From NCBI RefSeq assembly GCF_043951865.1, contig NZ_JBINJF010000004.1, positions 1-64,000 of the forward strand: a stretch of 64,000 bases of DNA. Direction: 5' to 3'. This DNA is from JAMQKA01 sp043951865 (lineage in GTDB: Bacteria > Bacteroidota > Rhodothermia > Balneolales > Balneolaceae). The notes beneath the pieces were generated by a model. It was not told where the DNA came from. It saw only the letters and a program-made list of their open reading frames with translations, and did not search any database. Position 1 is the first letter of the stretch. Every line of letters begins with the position of its first letter. Position numbers and translations under genes: made by a program. Below, piece by piece: positions 34,504 through 43,803 of the stretch.

Positions 34504-36846
34504 TCAACGTCCGCCAGCGATCTTCTGCATTTCATAAAAAACGCGGCCGTCATACTCATCCAGCAAGCGCTCTCCCAATATATTCTCCGCATCTATGAAT
34601 TCAAGGTCGGCGGCAGCACGTACGGCTAAAAATCGAATACGTGGATCACTGTCAGCAAGCATTGTTTCAATACGGCTGCTCCACTCATTCTCACTGGTAT
34701 CCACCTTTTTTAATATCTCAAGTGCCGCGGCCCGAACCGGAAAATCATAATTGTGGCCGGTCAACAGAACCAGGTTTTTAACCAATACTTCAGAATCGGC
34801 CAACTCCTGCCGGGCCAGTTTCCGGAACACAAAAACAGCCCTGTTGCCAGTACTGTCTTCACTCATTACCTGCTGCGAAAACCTGTTCAGTGTTGAGGTA
34901 TCGGAAGAGTCTACAACAGCAAACAAGCTATTCGTTGCCTGCCTGAACAGGGATACCGAGTCGCTTTGGAGCGCTGTGCGCTGGATAGTTTGGATCACCT
35001 GGTCGTTCCCCTGGTAGTATCGCAGGGCTCGGATTGCCGCTTCCTGAACAGCTGCATGATCTTCGTTCAGAGCCTCAATAAATTGCTGTTCTGTTCCGGT
35101 CGCTCCCTTCGTTATCTCTCCCATCGAGTAGAGCAGGGCGGCTTTGACCGTTGGGGGCTGCTCTTGCTCAAGCAGATCGTTAATAGCGAGTTGCAGGTCC
35201 GGATTATCCGAATGATTCGCCAACTGGTGCGCCGCAGCCACTTTTTCGTCAGACGACTCGGCATTTCGGAGCTGGCTCAGCACAAATGGTATCGGCTTAT
35301 ATTCGATGAGTGTAATATCTTCCCGGGCGGACCCATCGATGGTGACATAGGAGACCAGTGGATCCAGGTTTAACATGATGGAATCACTCTTGCCGGTGAA
35401 TGTGACCTCGAGGGTATCGGCGCCCTGCATGGTGTGTTCCACCAGGGGAAGCGTGATCAGTTCACTTACCACGGAGTCCTGCGCCTCAAAATTCAGGACC
35501 AGTTCCCCGCTGGTTTCATCATACTGGTAGTCAACCCGATAAATAATTGAATCCTGTTCGCCGGTTTCCTGGTTTACGATCAACTGTGGTGGACTAAACC
35601 AGGGCTGCCCGCTTTGTTGATACCAGCTGTCCGCATAATCATTCCAGGTTTTAACTCCGCCTCCACTTGCCGGCTCGCTGTCCAGGCTTTGCTCAACGAC
35701 CTGTTTCCATGTAGTATTTTCCCACTGCTGGTAGAACTGTTGCCACCGGTTCCAGCGTTTTACACTAAATGCGTGATAGGGATTTATCGAGGCGGCCGGA
35801 TTTGCCTGGTCTGCAATCGAGGCGGTCCCCTCCGCCAGCTGTTGGTTCAACACCGTTTGGTACAGGTTCATCGCTTCCGCATCCGACCACTGTTCCTCTC
35901 GCTGGTGCACGCCGTACCACTGCGCGAGGATGCCGCGCCGGAGCTGCGCCTGCAGGCCGCCCCTGTTGGCAAAAAGGAAGACGGCTCCCGCCGCATATGG
36001 TTTGCTCTCCCAGCGATGGTCATCCATCAACATGATATTGAGAGTTTCGAAGGGATACTCAACGCCCAACGCTTTTTCGGTACGATCCAGGATTTGGTAT
36101 GCCGACTCAAGGAGCTTTTTGCCGGATCGGTCCATCACGACGGTATCTCCCGAAACCCGAATCTGCTTGATTCCAAATGATGTTTCTGCAGTTGTAAACG
36201 GGCCGGTGGCGAACCAAAGAGCAGAAGCCGGAACAGGCCGGCGGCTCTGCCACTGCACCTGTTTTTCCTCAACCGAGGTGATCGCTTCAGTACCGGTTCT
36301 GCCAGGCGCCAGGGCCGTAAAGTTGCCCGGCACAGCCAGGGTGATATCCGTGGTAAAGGTAACGCGCGGATGATCGGCTACCGGCAGCCAGTGTCGCGTG
36401 GTCAACGGCAGCGAGGAGGACCACACGCTACCATCGGGTTCGAAATGGACTCCAAATTTGGGAGAGGTTTCATATAAAATCTCAACTGAATAGCGGCTGC
36501 CTGGCTCAGTGGTCTCTCCCAGCGCTACAAACAGGGAATCGTTACCCAGCCGGTATGGCACCTCTTTGCCATCTGCCAAGACGGCCCGGATATCCATGTG
36601 GGCGGCGTTCAGTACCAAAGAATCAACACCCCCGATATTGGCTTCAATTTCGTAGGTAGCCTGCCCCACCAGCAGCTTTTCTTCCGGATCAATATTTAAT
36701 TCCAGTGCCAGGTGATTAAAACTGAAATCAAGTTTGGGATGGCGCAGGTAGTCGAACGACGGCGACTGCGCGTTGACGGAAAGAAAAGTAAATGAGAGAG
36801 CAGCCCATGTTAACAGGCAGAACATTCGAATTTTATCAGAACGCAT
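34504..36846 (-). CDS. M1-aminopeptidase-like protein with destroyed zinc site and C-terminal HEAT-like repeats (pseudo-peptidase)
   Basis: 780 residues. Signal peptide (about 1-26), M1-type N-terminal beta-sandwich (about 35-240), and the catalytic-like domain (about 240-430). The zinc motif HExxHxWFG aligns with RGILAQWYG at 304-312: both histidines and the catalytic glutamate are replaced. The upstream substrate motif GxMEN is AGAVF (286-290). The C-terminal third (about 530-780) is alpha-helical, with HEAT-like repeats. The open frame is intact over 780 codons, so it is a maintained pseudoenzyme, perhaps a scaffold or peptide binder outside the inner membrane. It begins three bases after the HisN-type phosphatase stop. 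Confidence 0.8.
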   Translation of the reverse strand: MRSDKIRMFCLLTWAALSFTFLSVNAQSPSFDYLRHPKLDFSFNHLALELNIDPEEKLLVGQATYEIEANIGGVDSLVLNAAHMDIRAVLADGKEVPYRLGNDSLFVALGETTEPGSRYSVEILYETSPKFGVHFEPDGSVWSSSLPLTTRHWLPVADHPRVTFTTDITLAVPGNFTALAPGRTGTEAITSVEEKQVQWQSRRPVPASALWFATGPFTTAETSFGIKQIRVSGDTVVMDRSGKKLLESAYQILDRTEKALGVEYPFETLNIMLMDDHRWESKPYAAGAVFLFANRGGLQAQLRRGILAQWYGVHQREEQWSDAEAMNLYQTVLNQQLAEGTASIADQANPAASINPYHAFSVKRWNRWQQFYQQWENTTWKQVVEQSLDSEPASGGGVKTWNDYADSWYQQSGQPWFSPPQLIVNQETGEQDSIIYRVDYQYDETSGELVLNFEAQDSVVSELITLPLVEHTMQGADTLEVTFTGKSDSIMLNLDPLVSYVTIDGSAREDITLIEYKPIPFVLSQLRNAESSDEKVAAAHQLANHSDNPDLQLAINDLLEQEQPPTVKAALLYSMGEITKGATGTEQQFIEALNEDHAAVQEAAIRALRYYQGNDQVIQTIQRTALQSDSVSLFRQATNSLFAVVDSSDTSTLNRFSQQVMSEDSTGNRAVFVFRKLARQELADSEVLVKNLVLLTGHNYDFPVRAAALEILKKVDTSENEWSSRIETMLADSDPRIRFLAVRAAADLEFIDAENILGERLLDEYDGRVFYEMQKIAGGR

Positions 36847-36849
36847 ATA

Positions 36850-37632
36850 TTATTTGTTGGAATATTTTTTAAAAATTTCAATCACTGAAGGATAAAGGGC
36901 CTTGCTGCAAGAAAAGCCGTTGCCGGTTTCGATCGTCTCACGGCCCGCCGTATCGCTAAAAATACCGCCGGCCTCGCGAACCACCGTTAATAACGGGGCC
37001 GCATCCCAAATATTCAGTACCGGGTCGAACATCAGGTCCGCCCGACCGGTCGCTACCATCATGTGACCGTAGGCATCTCCCCACGTTCGGTGTACACGGG
37101 TTGAGGCCAGAAGTTCCGAAAACGGTTCACGGTAGCCATGCTCAGCGGGTGTGGTCACATCGGTTGACAAAAAACTGGCTTCAGCCAGGTTTTTGTTAGA
37201 GCGCACAAAGCAGGGTTTCCCGTTCAGCCTGGTCCCTCTCCCCTCGGCTCCTTCACAGAGTTCATCCAGCGCAGGTGCATAGATGACGCCTATTTTGGGA
37301 TCTCCCTTGTACGTTACTCCTACAAGCGTAGTATAAAAGGGAACCCCGTGAATAAATGACAGCGTTCCATCAATCGGATCCAGGATCCACTGAATATCGC
37401 TCCCGGGGTTGCTGTTCTCAAACTCTTCACCGACAATCCCCTGCCCCGGGAATTGACGCTGAATCTCATCCCGCATCAGTTCTTCCGTCTCCCGGTCGGC
37501 TACAGTCACCGGAGAGGCGTCTTTTTTGTACTCCACTTCCACGGTGTCCCGAAAGTAGGTCAAGCTGTGGTCGCCCCCTTTCCGGGCAATCTCGATCGCC
37601 GCTTCGTGCATCGTTGTTAAATCAAAATCCAT
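36850..37632 (-). CDS. hisN: Inositol-monophosphatase family enzyme, probably histidinol-phosphatase (HisN-like)
   Basis: 260 residues. Metal-binding motifs of the family: VGEEFENS (Glu), WILDPIDGTLSFIHG (DPIDGT), and NIWDAAPLLTVVREAGG (WDxA near the C-terminus). The phrase WGDAYGHMMVATGRADLM resembles HisN histidinol-phosphatases more than SuhB. No other his gene is near, so inositol-1-phosphatase or PAP phosphatase is possible. Upstream of the pseudo-M1 gene, three bases apart, and divergent from tex. Confidence 0.8.
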   Translation of the reverse strand: MDFDLTTMHEAAIEIARKGGDHSLTYFRDTVEVEYKKDASPVTVADRETEELMRDEIQRQFPGQGIVGEEFENSNPGSDIQWILDPIDGTLSFIHGVPFYTTLVGVTYKGDPKIGVIYAPALDELCEGAEGRGTRLNGKPCFVRSNKNLAEASFLSTDVTTPAEHGYREPFSELLASTRVHRTWGDAYGHMMVATGRADLMFDPVLNIWDAAPLLTVVREAGGIFSDTAGRETIETGNGFSCSKALYPSVIEIFKKYSNK

Positions 37633-37726
37633 GTATGCAAAAAGTATTAGTGTGGTTATTTTAGCATGCGAAATATAGGACTCAGAAACCAGAAGTCAGA
37701 ATTTAGAAGAATTTAGAATAACCCGT

Positions 37727-39901
37727 ATGACCGAAGCACAAATCCACAAGAATATCGCCAGTGAATTAAGTCTCAAACCGAAGCAGGTGGGCACCGTCGC
37801 CCAGTTTTTATCTGACGGGGCCACTGTCCCGTTTTTGGCGCGCTATCGCCAGGAGGCCACCGGCGGACTTGACGAGGAACAGATTCGGAATGTCCGCGAC
37901 AAGCTGGAGTTCCACCACACGCTGGAAGATCGCAGGCAAACGATCCTGAAAACAATTGAGGACCAGGACAAGCTGACGGACGAGCTCGAAGAAAAAATCA
38001 AAGCGTGTACCGACCTGAACACGCTTGAGGATCTGTACCTGCCGTACAAACCCAAGCGGCGCACCCGGGGCGACATGGCCAAGGAGAAGGGGCTCGAACC
38101 GCTCGCCGAACTGATCTGGGCACAGGAGATCGTGCAGGGCGACCCGATGGAGCACGCCGCAACGTTTGTGGACGAGGAACAGGAAGTAACATCGGCCGAG
38201 GAGGCGATGGACGGCGCACTCGATATTGTGGCGGAATGGATTAACGAATCGCCGGAAGTCCGTGACAAGCTACGCGATATTTTCCGCGAGCATGCTGTCA
38301 TCAAAACAGAGAAAAACCCCGATGTCGAGGAACGAACCAACTTTGAGGATTACTACGAGTTTTCACAAAAAGCCAAATACCTGAAGCCGTACCAAATTTT
38401 GGCGATCAACCGCGGTCAGCGCGAAAACATCCTGTTTGTGAATGTTGAGCTGTGGGATGACATCACGCTCGAAAATATCGATGATGTCGTCATCAACAAT
38501 GAGATGAGCATCTTCGTACCCCACATCCAGGATGCGGTGGAAGACGCCTACAAGCGCCTGCTGTTTCCCTCCCTGGAGCGCGAGCTGCGCAACCAGCTCA
38601 CCGAAAAAGCGGACGAGCACGCCATCGAAACCTTTGCCACCAACCTCTCCAACCTGCTTATGCAGCCTCCGCTCGACCACAAGGTAGTCATGGGCATCGA
38701 TCCCGCCTACCGCACCGGCTGCAAGGTTGCAGTGGTCGACGAAACCGGCAAATACCTGGAGGGGACCACCACCTATCCCACTCCCCCACAAAACAAAGTG
38801 GCTGAGGCCGAAGAGGTCTTTTCCCGCCTGATCGACAAGTACGGCGTCAACCTGATCGCTATCGGCAACGGAACCGCGAGCCGTGAGACTGAGCAGATTG
38901 TCGCCGATTTCATTCAGAAACGGAAGGAGGAAAATCCAGATGAAGAATTGAACTACATGATCGTCAACGAAGCCGGGGCCTCGGTATACTCGGCCTCCAG
39001 GATCGCCGCCGAAGAGTTTCCCGACCTGGAAGCGGCCCAGCGCGGGAATATCTCCATCGCCCGCCGCGTGCAGGACCCCCTGGCAGAACTGGTCAAAATA
39101 GATCCGAAATCGATCGGGGTGGGCCTCTACCAGCACGACGTCAACCAGTACCAGCTGGCGCAATCCCTGGACGATGTGGTGGAGAGCTGTGTAAACCAGG
39201 TGGGCGTTAACCTGAACACGGCCAGTGCACCACTGCTCTCTCACATATCGGGGCTGACCTCTCGCGTTGCCAAAAACATTGTACAGCACCGGGAAAACGA
39301 GGGCATCTTCTCCAGCCGAGAAGAGATCCGGGAGATCCGTGGGGTCGGCGATTTCCGCTTCCAGCAGGCGGCCGGCTTTATGCGTATCCCGGAATCAGAC
39401 AACCCGCTGGATAATACCGCCATCCACCCGGAAAGCTATGAGGCCACGGAAAAATTATGCAATCTGTTTGATATTAACTTGACCAACTTGAAAGAGCAAC
39501 ACAAGGCTATATCCGATAAGCTCGATAATATCAATAAGGAGGAGGTGGCCGAACAGATTGGCGTCGGCGTTCCGACGCTAGAATTGATTATCGAAAACCT
39601 CCAAAAACCGGGACGCGATCCGCGGGAATCACTGCCCAAGCCCGTACTGCGCGACGATGTGATGAAGATGGAAGACCTGAGTGAGGGACAGGTGCTGCAG
39701 GGAACCGTCCGCAACGTCGTAGACTTTGGGGCTTTCGTCGATATCGGTGTCAAGCAGGATGGACTTCTGCACATCTCAAAAATGGCCGATCGCAAGGTTG
39801 AAGATCCCCACGATGTGGTAGCGGTTGGCGATATCCTGGAGCTTAAAATTGTATCACTGGACCTGGAACGGGGGCGCATCGGATTGTCGCTCGTTGACTG
39901 A
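37727..39901 (+). CDS. tex: Tex-type RNA-binding transcription accessory protein
   Basis: 724 residues. Order: N-terminal Tex helical domain with GATVPFLARYRQEATGGLDE, the YqgF/RNase H-like fold (VMGIDPAYRTGCKVAVVD near 325), a helix-hairpin-helix region (about 490-560), and a C-terminal S1 domain (LQGTVRNVVDFGAFVDIGV...LLHISKMAD, near 655-720). Tex proteins bind RNA and affect transcription; Spt6 is the eukaryotic relative. The protein stops right after the S1 domain and so lacks the basic tail some Tex proteins have. Followed by a strong terminator. Confidence 0.94.
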   Translation: MTEAQIHKNIASELSLKPKQVGTVAQFLSDGATVPFLARYRQEATGGLDEEQIRNVRDKLEFHHTLEDRRQTILKTIEDQDKLTDELEEKIKACTDLNTLEDLYLPYKPKRRTRGDMAKEKGLEPLAELIWAQEIVQGDPMEHAATFVDEEQEVTSAEEAMDGALDIVAEWINESPEVRDKLRDIFREHAVIKTEKNPDVEERTNFEDYYEFSQKAKYLKPYQILAINRGQRENILFVNVELWDDITLENIDDVVINNEMSIFVPHIQDAVEDAYKRLLFPSLERELRNQLTEKADEHAIETFATNLSNLLMQPPLDHKVVMGIDPAYRTGCKVAVVDETGKYLEGTTTYPTPPQNKVAEAEEVFSRLIDKYGVNLIAIGNGTASRETEQIVADFIQKRKEENPDEELNYMIVNEAGASVYSASRIAAEEFPDLEAAQRGNISIARRVQDPLAELVKIDPKSIGVGLYQHDVNQYQLAQSLDDVVESCVNQVGVNLNTASAPLLSHISGLTSRVAKNIVQHRENEGIFSSREEIREIRGVGDFRFQQAAGFMRIPESDNPLDNTAIHPESYEATEKLCNLFDINLTNLKEQHKAISDKLDNINKEEVAEQIGVGVPTLELIIENLQKPGRDPRESLPKPVLRDDVMKMEDLSEGQVLQGTVRNVVDFGAFVDIGVKQDGLLHISKMADRKVEDPHDVVAVGDILELKIVSLDLERGRIGLSLVD

Positions 39902-39985
39902 GATTTGATCTCCAAAAAAGCGGAGCAGATAACTACTCCGATATAGTTAAACTAGCTTCCATTTTTATCTGAATATTTCTGCTGC

Positions 39986-40018
39986 AAGGCTGCCGGTTTT
40001 CTTTTCGGCAGCCTTTTT
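39986..40018 (+). terminator. Rho-independent terminator of tex
   Basis: 10-bp perfect stem (AAGGCTGCCG / CGGCAGCCTT) with a 10-base T-rich loop and a T5 tail, 85 bases after the tex stop. Confidence 0.88.
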
Positions 40019-40237
40019 ATATCCCCCCTCTGACAGCGCAAACACCATACCTCGATATTGTTCAAACCGTAGCACTATTTTCACCTTTTCCGCGGTGAGC
40101 TATCCCGCAAGTGACTCTAAAAAGCGGCAAATAACATAAAGTATAATTTATGCATAAACTATAAAGTAATGGCGCTCATGAACTTATATACTCATTATAA
40201 TTGCTGTCAAATCGTCTCATTCCGACTCTTTCCATAT

Positions 40238-40258
40238 TCACCTAAATTATTTAGGTGA
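40238..40258. promoter_or_regulatory. Perfect 21-bp palindrome in the AT-rich region
   Basis: TCACCTAAAT, T, ATTTAGGTGA: perfect 10-bp arms around a single base. A degenerate second copy lies at 40380-40400 (16 of 21 positions the same). It looks like an operator, but no regulator or target gene is near. Confidence 0.4.
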
Positions 40259-40379
40259 CTTTCCCTGAGTGCCAAAACAAGCATATCGATCATGGAGGTG
40301 CTTATAACCCATTGATAAACAATCACTTATACTGGCCCCTAACGTAAAAGTTAACAGCAAATATTTGAACTTATTTTTC

Positions 40380-40400
40380 TTGCCTAAATAATTTAAGTCA
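40380..40400. promoter_or_regulatory. Degenerate second copy of the 21-bp palindrome
   Basis: The core CCTAAAT-A-ATTTAAG keeps the half-site order of the 40238-40258 palindrome but has changes in the outer bases. The copies are 142 bases apart, start to start. Confidence 0.3.
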
Positions 40401-41065
40401 CGCACAAAACATCTACTCATACATATTTAAAATTTCTATATATAAATACATTAATCTTATGTGCAGCATATAGTTATATATAATATATCTATCCATATTT
40501 TCCCATTTGACAATACAATTAATGAGATTTTTTGACTCTCTTTTCCAGGGATATGACCCAGCTGGTAACTCATGACGCCAACTCATTGTCGGACAATCAG
40601 CTACAGCTTTCTTACATTATTATTTCTTTTTCTCATGACAAAATGCCGATCCGGTAGATTATCACCCCAAAAACTTTAATGTGACCTCTTCATCCCTGCA
40701 CTTTTCTGTATGGATGGGCCCATCATTTCCTAATTCCGTCCTGGCGGCCAGCATTAAAAATTTTGTGAAATGTGTTTCCAATGAACCAGCTTACACTGTG
40801 TACCCTCGAGGTATCCCTTGCCTAATCCCAAAGTAAATTCCACCCTACTCTCTACACCTATTTTCAATACCAAAAGGGTCGTTTTTTCTCCTTATATCCC
40901 CCCCCCTCCTTTCATCCAATTATTTATCCATTATTGCCTGCGTGATATACTCTTTTCAGGTTTATTTTTCCGGGCTTTTCCCTGCAGGAACCACCAGGCT
41001 GTCGATATACATTTTACCGCTTAAGTCGCACTCCCTGTAGCAATTTAATAGAGTGCATTTTCAAC

Positions 41066-41170
41066 TTCCTCAATTCTTCGTTCTGAGGGGTATACTCCCG
41101 TTTGATAAGATCAGGTGGTACAACCACCTTCCAACAAAATAGCAGGTTCTGCAAAGGTCCCTCAATATCA
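41066..41170. repeat. Dispersed intergenic repeat, copy 2
   Basis: Resembles 5304-5410. Here the central inverted repeat is AGGTGGT-ACA-ACCACCT (41113-41129), more perfect than in copy 1, and AGCAGGTTCTGCAAA is identical. On the minus strand it is open for about 40 codons, but without a start signal. It lies about 85 bases before the argD-like gene. Confidence 0.6.
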
Positions 41171-41254
41171 AAATTCATTTAGGGTATGATTCTTAGTTCT
41201 TACTGTTTATTTTAAGCGGGAAAGCTCACAAAGTGCCTAAAAATTAATATTACA

Positions 41255-42442
41255 ATGACCGAATCACAGACTCCTGAAATCACTGAACAGTATTATTTTA
41301 ATGTCTTCAACCGTCTCCCGATTGTAATGGAACGGGGAGAAGGTACCCGCGTATGGGATGAGGAGGGAAATGAGTATATCGACTTCCTGGCCGGCATTGC
41401 GGTAAACAGCCTGGGACACAACCACCCCAGCGTGGTGAAGGCGATACAGGAACAGTCTGAACGGCTGATACATGCCTCCAACATTTTTTACTACAAACAG
41501 CAGGCCGATCTCATCAAGAAGATGGCTGAGCTGTTTGATATGGATAAAATATTCCTCTGCAACAGCGGAGCCGAAGCGGTGGAAGGCGCCGTTAAACTGG
41601 CCCGGAGATATGCGGCTAAAAATGGAAAAGACGGCGAGATAATCACGATGGAAAACGGGTTTCACGGCCGTACCATCGCCACCATTTCAATGGGAATGAA
41701 AAAATACCAGGAGGGCTTTGACCCGATGCTGGGGGGATTCAAGGAGATTCCATTCAACGATATCGAGGCGCTGGAAGCGGCGTTCGACGAGAACACCTCC
41801 GGGATAATACTGGAAGTAATCCAGGGTTCCGGCGGACTTCACGTGGCCACCCAGGAGTTTATGAGCGCTATTGAACAGCTTTGCCGCACACACAACGCCG
41901 CCTTTATTGTGGATGAGGTACAAACCGGCGTTGGTCGAACGGGCGCATGGTTTTCGTACCAGAACTTCGGTGTTCAGCCGGATATCGTCGCCTCTGCAAA
42001 GGCGCTCGGGAACGGGTTCCCCATCGGGGCGGTCCTGGCCCGCGAAGAAGTGGCCGAAGCGATGGACACCGGCATGCACGGCAGTACGTTCGGGGGAAAT
42101 CCGGTGGCCTGCGCGGCGGCGCTTGCCACGCTTGAAGAGATGGAAAAGCAGCAGATCGTAAAGCAGGCCGCCGAAAAAGGAGCCTATTTTACCGACAAAC
42201 TGAATGAACTGGCTGACAAGCTCGACGGGGCGATCAAGGATGTACGTGGACTCGGACTGATGATCGGCGTTGAGCTCTCTTTCAATTGCGGAGATATCGT
42301 TACCGAAATGCTGAAGCGCGGCATTATCACCAACTGTACCAAGGGCAATGTGATTCGTATCATCCCGCCCATCATCATTACGGCTGAAGAGATCGATATC
42401 TACATCGAAAAACTGGAGGAATCGATTAATGCCGTGCGGTAA
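41255..42442 (+). CDS. argD: Acetylornithine/succinyl-DAP aminotransferase-like class III aminotransferase
   Basis: 395 residues. PLP-binding lysine Lys249 in SAKALGNGFPIGAV; aspartate of the cofactor site in FIVDEVQTGVGRTG; NSGAEAVEGAVKLAR and NGFHGRTIATIS bind the phosphate. The length and YFNVFNRLPIVMERGEGTRVWD start are those of ArgD-like enzymes (acetylornithine or succinyl-diaminopimelate aminotransferase). No other arg gene is adjacent, so another omega-amino-acid transaminase (e.g. ornithine or GABA) is possible. Confidence 0.85.
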   Translation: MTESQTPEITEQYYFNVFNRLPIVMERGEGTRVWDEEGNEYIDFLAGIAVNSLGHNHPSVVKAIQEQSERLIHASNIFYYKQQADLIKKMAELFDMDKIFLCNSGAEAVEGAVKLARRYAAKNGKDGEIITMENGFHGRTIATISMGMKKYQEGFDPMLGGFKEIPFNDIEALEAAFDENTSGIILEVIQGSGGLHVATQEFMSAIEQLCRTHNAAFIVDEVQTGVGRTGAWFSYQNFGVQPDIVASAKALGNGFPIGAVLAREEVAEAMDTGMHGSTFGGNPVACAAALATLEEMEKQQIVKQAAEKGAYFTDKLNELADKLDGAIKDVRGLGLMIGVELSFNCGDIVTEMLKRGIITNCTKGNVIRIIPPIIITAEEIDIYIEKLEESINAVR

Positions 42443-42572
42443 CCGCGTACAGACCCGCCCGGGTTAACAAGTCGTTTACAATACCTCGTGCATGAAGTGG
42501 GGATGCGTTTCTTGTGGAGAGCAGCCGGCAGCTCCGGTATAAAACGCCTGTTTCAACGAAACGGTCAAACAG

Positions 42573-43526
42573 ATGGAGATCTATAATGAAATCGAGGCTG
42601 CAAACAAGCGGATACGGAGCCATATTCTTCATACCCCGTTGATTCGGTCTCGCTGGCTCGGGTCACTGGCCGATGGGGAAGTGTATCTCAAGCTGGAAAA
42701 CGAGCAGTACACCGGGTCCTTCAAGGCGCGGGGCAGCCTCAACAAGCTGATGTGGCTGCAAGAGAGAGGACAGCCATTTTACCCGGTAACCGCCTCCACC
42801 GGCAATCACGGCCTGGGATTTGCCCGGTCCCTGGAGCTGCTCGGACTCGAAGGCCGCGTCTACCTGCCGGAAACTGCTGTTAATGCAAAGGTGGAAAAAA
42901 TAGCGGCTTACGGGGCAGATATCGAATATTATGGTGATGATCCCTATAAAACGGAGATGCATGCCAAAAAGCTGGCAGAAAAACAGGACCAGTGGACATA
43001 TATATCGCCTTATAATGACAGGCAGGTGATCGGTGGACAGGGAACGATCGGCATCGAAATTTTCGAGGATATACAGGGTATCGACAACCTGTTGGCGACA
43101 GTCGGGGGCGGCGGACTCATTTCAGGAGTTGCGAGCTATTTTGCCAGGCATCTCCCGGGAACCCAAATCATCGGATGCCAGCCGGAGAACTCTCCGGAAA
43201 TGGCAGTCTCGGTCCGTGCCGGCCGCTATCAGGAGGTGACATCCAGCCCCACGCTGTCGGATGGCTCGGCCGGCGGATTTGAACGCGATTCCATGACATT
43301 CGCTCTTTGCCGGCAGTTGGTCGACCAGTTTATCCTGGTCTCGGAACAGGAGATCGAGGATGCAATCAGAATGATGATAGAAAAGCATGGCAAACTTGTG
43401 GAAGGAGCCGCGGCAGTGGCGGTAGCCGGTTTTTTAAAGAAAATTGAACTATTCCGGGGAAAAACCACCGTCATCATTATCTGCGGGGGAAATATTTCGC
43501 GGGACCAGCTGAAAACCATTCTTTGA
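42573..43526 (+). CDS. PLP-dependent threonine dehydratase-like enzyme
   Basis: 317 residues, fold type II. Schiff-base lysine Lys51 in SFKARG, substrate loop ASTGNHGLG, glycine loop VGGGGLISG and C-terminal CGGN are all present. Lacks a C-terminal ACT domain. It is a paralogue of the 12859 gene but clearly diverged (for example ASTGNHG against SSGNHAQ). Threonine dehydratase, serine dehydratase or hydroxyaspartate lyase activity is possible. Begins 130 bases after argD, same strand. Confidence 0.85.
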   Translation: MEIYNEIEAANKRIRSHILHTPLIRSRWLGSLADGEVYLKLENEQYTGSFKARGSLNKLMWLQERGQPFYPVTASTGNHGLGFARSLELLGLEGRVYLPETAVNAKVEKIAAYGADIEYYGDDPYKTEMHAKKLAEKQDQWTYISPYNDRQVIGGQGTIGIEIFEDIQGIDNLLATVGGGGLISGVASYFARHLPGTQIIGCQPENSPEMAVSVRAGRYQEVTSSPTLSDGSAGGFERDSMTFALCRQLVDQFILVSEQEIEDAIRMMIEKHGKLVEGAAAVAVAGFLKKIELFRGKTTVIIICGGNISRDQLKTIL

Positions 43527-43803
43527 CCTGGCGAAGATGTTGAACAAACCGATCGTTTTAAACGGAAATTAACCGGCTGTTAAAATTAATCGCAACCAGC
43601 AGGAAACACGATGAGCTTTCTTTTCCCTCTTATTACCTGTTCACATTGTCAGTACCCCATCAATTGTGTGTTGGAGTGGAACCAGTAACACGGTTAAAAA
43701 AATATTAACGGCGAACACTGCGTCAGGAAATTCTCTTTCCCTTAAACTATATTTTGACGGCAACCCGTTAGATTACAAACCCTAATCATCTAAACCCATT
43801 GAT

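Larger units (their letters stand above)
40019..41254. other. 1.2-kb AT-rich intergenic region with no recognisable gene
   Basis: Markedly more AT-rich than the flanks. Open frames are short and without ribosome binding sites (for example 40818-41024). A palindrome TTTATGCATAAA near 40150, two related palindromes (40238-40258 and 40380-40400) and repeat copy 2 (41066-41170) are the only structure. On the minus strand 41000-41066 reads as a short frame ending DLSGKMYIDSLVVPAGK and a stop, reminiscent of the end of a carbohydrate-binding protein, and could be a gene fragment. Decayed foreign DNA or a lost gene is likely. Confidence 0.45.

Noticed and set aside
38363..39289. Large minus-strand frame opposite tex
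   Set aside because: Tex domains are intact on the plus strand; the shadow has no recognisable protein.
40818..41024. 68-residue frame in the AT-rich gap
   Set aside because: No ribosome binding site, low-complexity and proline-rich, no family resemblance.
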